Shown one piece after another: positions 59,036-64,000 of a stretch of 64,000 nt of DNA. Positions within the stretch are counted from its first letter, which is position 1; the number at the start of each line of letters is the position of its first letter. The notes beneath the pieces are model-generated. The model worked only from the letters and a program-made list of their open reading frames with translations, was not told the DNA's origin and ran no database searches. Source of the stretch: Luteimonas aestuarii (GTDB lineage: Bacteria; Pseudomonadota; Gammaproteobacteria; Xanthomonadales; Xanthomonadaceae). Made by a program: the position numbers and the translations under genes. Location: positions 24,773-88,772 of the forward strand of contig NZ_SMTF01000015.1 in the NCBI RefSeq assembly GCF_004357985.1. The letters are read 5' to 3'.

Positions 59036-59995
59036 ATGAAGGAAGATCGCAACCTGTTGATCTTCTCGGGCAATGCGAACAGGCCGCTGGCACAGGCGAT
59101 CTGTCGCGAACTCGGGGTCAGGCAGGGCAAGGCGCTGGTGTCGACGTTCTCGGACGGCGAGGTCCAGGTCGAGATCGAGGAGAACGTGCGCCGGCAGGAC
59201 GTGTTCGTGGTGCAGTCCACGTGCGCGCCCACCGCCGAGCACTTCATGGAGCTGATGGCGCTGGTCGATGCGCTCAAGCGCGCGTCGGCGTCCAGCGTCA
59301 CCGCGGTGGTGCCGTACTTCGGCTACGCGCGGCAGGACCGTCGCCTGCGCTCGTCGCGGGTGCCGATCACGGCCAAGGTGGCGGCGAAGATGTTCGATGC
59401 GGTCGGGACCGACGGCGTGCTGACCGTGGACCTGCACGCCGACCAGATCCAGGGCTTCTTCGACATCCCGGTCGACAATGTGTATGCGTCGCCGCTGTTG
59501 CTCGCCGATGTCTGGCGCGCGCACGGCACCGACAACCTGATCGTGGTCTCGCCGGACGTCGGCGGCGTGGTGCGCGCCCGGGCGATCGCCAAGCGCCTCG
59601 ACGACGCGGACCTGGCGATCATCGACAAGCGCCGTCCACGCGCCAACGTGGCCACGGTGATGAACATCATCGGCGACGTGCAGGGCAAGACCTGCGTGCT
59701 GGTGGACGACATCGTCGATACCGCCGGCACGTTGTGCGCGGCAGCCGCGGCGCTGAAGGCCGAGGGCGCGACCAAGGTGGTCGCGTACTGCACGCACCCG
59801 GTGCTGTCGGGTGCGGCGATCGACAACCTGAACAAGTCGCAGCTCGACGAGCTGGTGGTGACCGACACCATCCCGCTCTCCGAAGCCGCCAAGGCCTGCG
59901 GACGCATCCGCCAGCTCAGCGTCGCCGAGCTGCTGGCCGAAACCATCCGCCGGATCGCATTCGGCGAATCCGTCAGTTCGCTGTACCTGGACTGA
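59036..59995 (+). CDS. prs: Ribose-phosphate pyrophosphokinase
   Basis: A 319-residue PRPP synthetase. [67 protein letters not shown] and the PRPP loop [14 protein letters not shown] are all present. It makes PRPP from ribose-5-phosphate and ATP for nucleotide, His and Trp synthesis. The ATG at 59036 gives the usual length; the frame is open upstream into the tRNA region but without similarity. Confidence 0.97.
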   Translation: MKEDRNLLIFSGNANRPLAQAICRELGVRQGKALVSTFSDGEVQVEIEENVRRQDVFVVQSTCAPTAEHFMELMALVDALKRASASSVTAVVPYFGYARQDRRLRSSRVPITAKVAAKMFDAVGTDGVLTVDLHADQIQGFFDIPVDNVYASPLLLADVWRAHGTDNLIVVSPDVGGVVRARAIAKRLDDADLAIIDKRRPRANVATVMNIIGDVQGKTCVLVDDIVDTAGTLCAAAAALKAEGATKVVAYCTHPVLSGAAIDNLNKSQLDELVVTDTIPLSEAAKACGRIRQLSVAELLAETIRRIAFGESVSSLYLD

Positions 59996-60001
59996 CACTT
60001 C

Positions 60002-60025
60002 CACTCACCTGGTCGCGGGTGAGTG
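60002..60025 (+). promoter_or_regulatory. Hairpin between prs and rplY
   Basis: CACTCACC (60002-60009) and GGTGAGTG (60018-60025) pair perfectly with an 8-base loop, 4 bases after the prs stop region and about 50 bases before the rplY ATG. There is no T-run, so it may be a processing or attenuation hairpin. Confidence 0.35.
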
Positions 60026-60076
60026 TCATCGACCGCCGCGAGGCGGTTCCATTGCAAGCAAAGAGAGACAAGCAAC

Positions 60077-60736
60077 ATGGCAACGACACATGAAATCAAG
60101 GTCGAGCGCCGCGAAGACGAAGGGAAGGGTGCGAGCCGCCGCCTTCGTCACGCCGCCAAGATCCCCGCCATCGTCTACGGTGGCGAACTCAAGCCGGTCA
60201 GCATCCAGCTCGACCACGAAACCGTCTGGCTGGCCAGCCAGAACGAATGGTTCTATTCGTCGATCCTCGACCTGAGCCTGGGCGGCGACGTGCAGAAGGT
60301 CCTGCTGCGCGACATGCAGCGCCATCCGTACAAGCAGCTGATCATGCACCTGGACTTCCAGCGCGTGAACGACAACGAGACGCTGCGCACGTCGGTGCCG
60401 CTGCACTTCCTCAACGAGGACACCTCGCCCGCCGGCAAGTCCTCCGACGTGGTGGTGATGCACGAGCTCAACGAAGTGGAAGTCGAGTGCCTGCCGAAGG
60501 ACCTGCCGGAGTACCTCGAGATCGACCTGGCGGCGTTGTCGGTCGGTGACATCGTGCACCTGTCGGACATCAAGCTGCCGAAGGGCGTCGAGATCCCGGC
60601 GCTGAAGCAGGGCAAGGAGCACGACGTGGCGGTGGTCATCGCCAAGCACGGCCAGGAAGACGTGGTCGAGGACGAAGCCGCCGAAGAGGGCGCCGAAGTC
60701 CCGGCCAGCAAGGTCGCGAAGGACGACGACAAGTAA
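60077..60736 (+). CDS. rplY: 50S ribosomal protein L25 (CTC type)
   Basis: A 219-residue protein of the long L25/Ctc type. The N-terminal 5S-rRNA-binding domain (RREDEGKGASRRLRHAAKIPAIVYGG, VLLRDMQRHPYKQLIMHLDFQRV) is followed by the TL5-like beta domain (VEVECLPKDLPEYLEIDLAALSVGDIVHLSDIKLPKGVEI) and an acidic tail. It binds 5S rRNA in the large subunit. The position between prs and pth is the usual one. Confidence 0.97.
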   Translation: MATTHEIKVERREDEGKGASRRLRHAAKIPAIVYGGELKPVSIQLDHETVWLASQNEWFYSSILDLSLGGDVQKVLLRDMQRHPYKQLIMHLDFQRVNDNETLRTSVPLHFLNEDTSPAGKSSDVVVMHELNEVEVECLPKDLPEYLEIDLAALSVGDIVHLSDIKLPKGVEIPALKQGKEHDVAVVIAKHGQEDVVEDEAAEEGAEVPASKVAKDDDK

Positions 60737-60787
60737 TCCGTGCCGGCCTGCGGCCCCGGAACGGAGCCGCGGGTCCGCATTCCTGCG

Positions 60788-61369
60788 ATGGATGGATTGC
60801 GACTCATCGTCGGCCTGGGCAACCCGGGCCGGGAGCATGAACGGGACCGGCACAATGCCGGTTTCCGTTTTGTGGACACGCTTGCGGACAAGGCGGGTGT
60901 GCGTTTCGCCGTGGACGCCAAGCTGTTCGGCGAGGTGGCGAAGGTGGACGTGGCCGGTCGGGCGCTGTGGCTGCTGAAGCCGGCGACCTACATGAACCTC
61001 AGCGGCAAGTCGGTCATGGCCGCGCTGCGCTTCTGGAAGATCGAGCCGGAACAGGCGCTGCTGGCGCATGACGAGCTGGACCTGCCGCCGGGCGTGGCGC
61101 GCCTGAAGTTCGATGGCGGGCATGGCGGCCAGAACGGCCTGCGGGACACGATGAAACTGCTGGGGCATGGCCGGTTCCACCGGCTGCGCATCGGCATCGG
61201 CCACCCGGGGCACAAGGACCGCGTGACCGGATGGGTGCTGGGCAAGCCGGGCACGGATGACGAGATCATGATCGGACGCGCCATCGACGACGCGATCGAC
61301 GTGCTGCCACTGGCGATGCAAGGCGATTTCAACGAAGCGATGAAGCGGTTGCACACGGGCAAGCCTTGA
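60788..61369 (+). CDS. pth: Peptidyl-tRNA hydrolase
   Basis: A 193-residue enzyme. LIVGLGNPGREHERDRHNAGFRFVD holds the catalytic His22, LKPATYMNLSGKSV and LLAHDELDLPPGVARLKFDGGHGGQNGLRD the substrate site with the catalytic Asp. It frees tRNA from stalled peptidyl-tRNA. The ATG at 60788 gives the family start MDGLRLIVGLGNPG. It is probably cotranscribed with rplY. Confidence 0.97.
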   Translation: MDGLRLIVGLGNPGREHERDRHNAGFRFVDTLADKAGVRFAVDAKLFGEVAKVDVAGRALWLLKPATYMNLSGKSVMAALRFWKIEPEQALLAHDELDLPPGVARLKFDGGHGGQNGLRDTMKLLGHGRFHRLRIGIGHPGHKDRVTGWVLGKPGTDDEIMIGRAIDDAIDVLPLAMQGDFNEAMKRLHTGKP

Positions 61370-61441
61370 TTCGTGATTGGTGATTGCCGGTTCTGCGAGG
61401 CGCGGCCTCGCTTCTTCGAATCGGCAATCACGAATCACCAA
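61370..61441. repeat. Imperfect long hairpin between pth and ychF
   Basis: GTGATTGCCGGTTC (about 61380-61393) pairs with GAATCGGCAATCAC (61418-61431) with one mismatch, and an inner stem GCGAGGC/GCCTCGC lies between. The outer bases repeat GATTCGTGATTGGTGATT and its complement. It fills almost the whole pth-ychF gap. There is no T-tract. Confidence 0.7.
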
Positions 61442-61452
61442 CCCGGACTCCC

Positions 61453-62544
61453 ATGGGCATCCAATGCGGCATCGTCGGCCTGCCGAACGTCGGCAAGTCG
61501 ACCCTTTTCAACGCACTGACCAAGGCGGGCATCGCCGCGGCCAACTTCCCGTTCTGCACCATCGAGCCGAACGTGGGGGTGGTGCCGGTGCCCGACCCGC
61601 GGCTGGGTGCGCTGGCCAGCATCGTCAAGCCCGAGAAGGTGGTGCCGACGGCGGTCGAGTTCGTCGACATCGCCGGGCTGGTCGCGGGTGCCGCCAGCGG
61701 CGAAGGCCTGGGCAACAAGTTCCTGGCGCACATCCGCGAGGTGGACGCGATCACCCATGTGGTGCGCTGCTTCGAGAACGACGACGTGATCCATGTCGCC
61801 AACAAGGTCGACCCGATTGCCGACATCGAGACGATCGATACCGAGCTGGCGCTGGCCGACCTGGATTCGGTGGACAAGGCCATCGCGCGCTACGAGCGCG
61901 TGGCCAAAAGCGGCGACAAGGATGCCAAGGGCCGCATCGAGGTGCTGCAGAAGCTGCGTGCGGTGCTGGACGACGGCAAGCCGGCGCGTTCGGTGGCGCT
62001 GACGGACGAGGAACGCGTACTGGTGCGCGAACTGTTCCTACTGACCATGAAGCCGGTGCTGTACATCGCCAACGTGCTCGAGGACGGCTTCGAGAACAAT
62101 CCGCACCTCGACGCCGTGCGCGCACGTGCCGCGGGCGAGGGTGCCGAAGTCGTGCCGGTGTCGGCGGCAATCGAGGAAGAACTGTCGCAGCTGGACGATG
62201 CCGACCGCGACGAGTTCCTCAAGGACCTCGGCCTCGAGGAGCCGGGCCTGAATCGCGTGATCCGTGCGGCCTACACGTTGCTCGGGCTGCAGACCTATTT
62301 CACCGCCGGGGTGAAGGAAGTGCGGGCCTGGACGGTGAAGGCCGGCGCGACCGCGCCGCAGGCCGCTGCGGTGATCCATACCGATTTCGAGAAGGGCTTC
62401 ATCCGCGCCGAGACCATCGCCTACGACGACTACATCCGCCTCAAGGGCGAGGCCGGTGCGCGCGAAGCCGGTCGCCTGCGCCTGGAGGGCAAGGAGTACC
62501 GCGTGCAGGAAGGCGACGTGCTGCATTTCCGGTTCAACGTCTGA
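61453..62544 (+). CDS. ychF: Ribosome-binding ATPase YchF (OLA1 family)
   Basis: A 363-residue Obg-family protein. Walker [32 protein letters not shown] (switch I), [30 protein letters not shown] (G3) and, in place of the GTP-specific NKxD, NVLEDG, which explains ATP preference. The C-terminal TGS domain contains [40 protein letters not shown]. It binds ribosomes and moderates stress responses. The pth-ychF order is widely conserved. Confidence 0.97.
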   Translation: MGIQCGIVGLPNVGKSTLFNALTKAGIAAANFPFCTIEPNVGVVPVPDPRLGALASIVKPEKVVPTAVEFVDIAGLVAGAASGEGLGNKFLAHIREVDAITHVVRCFENDDVIHVANKVDPIADIETIDTELALADLDSVDKAIARYERVAKSGDKDAKGRIEVLQKLRAVLDDGKPARSVALTDEERVLVRELFLLTMKPVLYIANVLEDGFENNPHLDAVRARAAGEGAEVVPVSAAIEEELSQLDDADRDEFLKDLGLEEPGLNRVIRAAYTLLGLQTYFTAGVKEVRAWTVKAGATAPQAAAVIHTDFEKGFIRAETIAYDDYIRLKGEAGAREAGRLRLEGKEYRVQEGDVLHFRFNV

Positions 62545-62554
62545 GGCCACCGGC

Positions 62555-63454
62555 ATGAAACCTGCATCCGACACCATGGTGACGCCGTCGACGGGCCTGC
62601 GCGCACGCGTCGCGCTGTGGGTCGAATCCGCGGCGGTGCAGCGGTTCGTGATCGCAGTGATCGTGCTGAACGCCGCGATCCTGGGCATGGAAACCTCGCC
62701 GGCCCTGCGCGCGTCGATCGGTCCATGGCTGCTCCTGCTGGACCATGCCTGCCTGGCGATTTTCGTGGTGGAGCTGGCGTTGAAGCTGTGGGGCCATGGC
62801 CCGCGCTTCTTCCGCAGCGGCTGGAACGTGTTCGACCTGCTGGTCGTCGGAATCGCGCTGGTCCCGGCATCCGGTCCGTTCGCGGTGCTGCGGGTGCTGC
62901 GGGTGCTGCGGGTGCTGCGGCTGGCATCGATGATGCCGCAGCTGCGTTTCGTGGTGGAGGCGCTGCTGCGGGCGATCCCGGGCATCGGTGCCATCGCGGG
63001 GCTGATGATGATCCTGTTCTACGTGGCCGCGGTGGTGGCCACCGGCATGTTCGCCGCCAGTTTCCCGGACTGGTTCGGCAGCCTGGGCAAGTCGCTGTAC
63101 ACGCTGTTCCAGATCATGACCCTGGAAAGCTGGTCGATGGGCATCGTGCGCCCGGTCATGCAGGCCTATCCCTGGGCCTGGGCGTTCTTCGTGCCCTTCA
63201 TCCTGCTGGCCACGTTCACCATGTTGAACCTGTTCATCGCCATCATCGTCAACACCATGCAGACCCTGCACGACGGGGAAGCGCCGTCCGGTGAGGGTGC
63301 CCAGGCGGGCGCAGTCGCGGCGCCGCTGGCCCCGGCCGCCAGCGTCGAGCAGGGGCAGGCCCTCGAGGCGCTGCGACATGAAATCCATCGGTTGCGGCAG
63401 GACGTGGCCGCCCTTCGTGCCCCCGTCGGGAACGAAGGTGGCGATGCGCGTTGA
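62555..63454 (+). CDS. Bacterial voltage-gated sodium channel (NaChBac/NavAb type)
   Basis: A 299-residue single-domain six-helix channel. S1-S3 lie at about 30-105; S4 carries Arg113, 116, 119 and 122 every third residue (VLRVLRVLRVLRL). Between S5 (145-165) and S6 (205-235) the selectivity filter reads TLESWSM (189-195), identical to NavAb, predicting Na+ selectivity. The cytoplasmic tail ends in a short coiled coil (about 265-288), as in BacNav tetramers. It starts 10 bases after ychF. Confidence 0.93.
   Translation: MKPASDTMVTPSTGLRARVALWVESAAVQRFVIAVIVLNAAILGMETSPALRASIGPWLLLLDHACLAIFVVELALKLWGHGPRFFRSGWNVFDLLVVGIALVPASGPFAVLRVLRVLRVLRLASMMPQLRFVVEALLRAIPGIGAIAGLMMILFYVAAVVATGMFAASFPDWFGSLGKSLYTLFQIMTLESWSMGIVRPVMQAYPWAWAFFVPFILLATFTMLNLFIAIIVNTMQTLHDGEAPSGEGAQAGAVAAPLAPAASVEQGQALEALRHEIHRLRQDVAALRAPVGNEGGDAR
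62885..62920 (+). repeat. Four perfect tandem 9-base repeats encoding the S4 voltage sensor
   Basis: GTGCTGCGG is repeated four times without a mismatch, in frame, each unit encoding Val-Leu-Arg. The unit number sets the number of gating charges, so slippage here would change the sensor by one arginine at a time without a frameshift. Confidence 0.9.
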
Positions 63455-63509
63455 CAGGGCCGCGGGCCGCCCTCAAAATAACGGGCTGTTTGACGGGTTT
63501 GCGACGACC

Positions 63510-63595
63510 GGAGGGATACCCAAGCGGCCAACGGGGGCAGACTGTAAATCTGCTGGCTTACGCCTTCGGTGGTTCGAATCCACCTCCCTCCACCA
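63510..63595 (+). tRNA. tRNA-Tyr (anticodon GTA)
   Basis: Acceptor GGAGGGA (63510-63516) pairs with TCCCTCC (63585-63591), discriminator A, CCA encoded. The anticodon loop CTGTAAA sits in a GCAGA/TCTGC stem. The long variable arm, giving 86 bases, is typical of class II tRNA-Tyr. It is first of three tRNAs before tuf. Confidence 0.97.
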
Positions 63596-63625
63596 GTCCG
63601 CACACCTGCAAGCGTTCCGCCCGGT

Positions 63626-63699
63626 GCGGGAGTAGTTCAATGGTAGAACTGTAGCCTTCCAAGCTACTAGCGCGGGTTCGATTCCCGTCTCCCGCTCCA
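63626..63699 (+). tRNA. tRNA-Gly (anticodon TCC)
   Basis: Acceptor GCGGGAG (63626-63632) pairs with CTCCCGC (63689-63695), discriminator T, CCA encoded. The anticodon stem GTAGC/GCTAC holds the loop CTTCCAA, and GGTTCGATTCC is the T arm. The length is 74 bases. Confidence 0.97.
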
Positions 63700-63749
63700 C
63701 CATTGGTTGTTCCAGCATTGCAATTGGGCACCACGCACCACACATCACC

Positions 63750-63825
63750 GCTCACGTAGCTCAGTCGGTAGAGCACCTCCTTGGTAAGGAGGAGGTCGAT
63801 GGTTCGATTCCATTCGTGAGCACCA
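63750..63825 (+). tRNA. tRNA-Thr (anticodon GGT)
   Basis: Acceptor GCTCACG (63750-63756) pairs with CGTGAGC (63815-63821), discriminator A, CCA encoded. The anticodon stem CCTCC/GGAGG holds TTGGTAA. The length is 76 bases. It directly precedes tuf, as in the E. coli thrU-tyrU-glyT-thrT-tufB cluster. Confidence 0.97.
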
Positions 63826-63881
63826 CCTTCGCCGCGCAAGCGGCACCCCGCAACAATCCAACCGATCCGAGACAGATAGCC

Positions 63882-64000
63882 ATGGCAAAGGGTAAGTTCG
63901 AGCGCACCAAGCCCCACGTGAACGTGGGCACGATTGGCCACGTGGACCACGGCAAGACGACGCTGACGGCGGCGCTGACGAAGATCGGCGCGGAGCGTTT
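63882..64000 (+). CDS. tuf: Elongation factor Tu, 5' part
   Basis: The first 39 codons of EF-Tu, cut by the window edge. [40 protein letters not shown] contains the P-loop GHVDHGKT. It delivers aminoacyl-tRNA to the ribosome. It lies downstream of the Tyr-Gly-Thr tRNA cluster and is probably cotranscribed with it. The proximity of four translation genes plus tRNAs fits the tufB-type locus. Confidence 0.97.
   Translation, partial: MAKGKFERTKPHVNVGTIGHVDHGKTTLTAALTKIGAER

Overview
The window is a GC-rich, gene-dense piece of a gammaproteobacterial chromosome. It most resembles the family Xanthomonadaceae/Lysobacteraceae (Lysobacter, Luteimonas or a close relative). The grounds are the ahpC-ahpF-oxyR block, the lolB-ispE-tRNA-Gln-prs-rplY-pth-ychF order, an rnk gene, split pntAA/pntAB/pntB transhydrogenase genes, and large secreted proteases carrying pre-peptidase and P-domains. 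This is inference from gene content; no rRNA gene is present to settle it. I see no phage, plasmid, insertion sequence or CRISPR array. Almost every gene is a complete chromosomal gene, and many adjacent genes overlap by 4 bases (ATGA/GTGA), which suggests translational coupling.

Layout. 0-6.5 kb (minus): pdxA (cut by the window edge), surA, lptD, a histone-deacetylase-like amidohydrolase, a PduO-type cobalamin adenosyltransferase and a membrane protein. 6.6-9.0 kb (plus): two ubiquinone-pathway hydroxylases. 9.1-9.4 kb: a pair of long-armed palindromic repeats. 9.4-14.3 kb (minus): DUF808 protein, rlmM, a deaminase, a Cys-rich lipoprotein and glnS. 14.5-18.5 kb (plus): a membrane diguanylate cyclase, a DMT permease and msrA. 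18.5-23 kb (minus): a small unknown, rnk, oxyR, ahpF and ahpC, with an OxyR box upstream of ahpC. 23.1-23.5 kb: a candidate small RNA with its own promoter and terminator, and another palindromic repeat. 23.6-29.1 kb: esterase, prmC, proline iminopeptidase, nudE, a 5'-3' exonuclease and a nitroreductase. 29.2-33.7 kb: two tandem DUF1631 paralogues. 33.8-38.9 kb: transhydrogenase genes interrupted by an opposite-strand ECF sigma block. 38.9-39.2 kb: a second pair of palindromic repeats. 39.7-45.6 kb: sufT, a subtilase, a lysyl-endopeptidase-like protease and an orphan propeptide-like lipoprotein. 45.6-55.2 kb: a short asparaginase-like protein, wrbA, a BrkB-type membrane protein, a thioredoxin-like lipoprotein, acylphosphatase, esterase, ppk2, an XRE regulator, moaB, a GNAT protein, prfA and hemA. 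55.3-64 kb: a TPR protein, lolB with an unusual C-terminal extension, ispE, tRNA-Gln, prs, rplY, pth, ychF, a bacterial voltage-gated sodium channel, a tRNA-Tyr/Gly/Thr cluster and the start of tuf.

Functional themes. Outer-membrane biogenesis is represented by SurA, LptD and LolB. Peroxide defence is represented by AhpC, AhpF and OxyR, with MsrA and WrbA in the wider window. Translation is represented by GlnS, RF1, PrmC, Pth, L25, RlmM, YchF, EF-Tu and four tRNAs. Secreted proteolysis is represented by two multidomain proteases beside a stand-alone propeptide-like lipoprotein.

The least explained signals are five palindromic elements with a conserved 23-base asymmetric centre and variable but self-complementary arms, the candidate sRNA beside ahpC, the propeptide-like lipoprotein, and the LolB extension.
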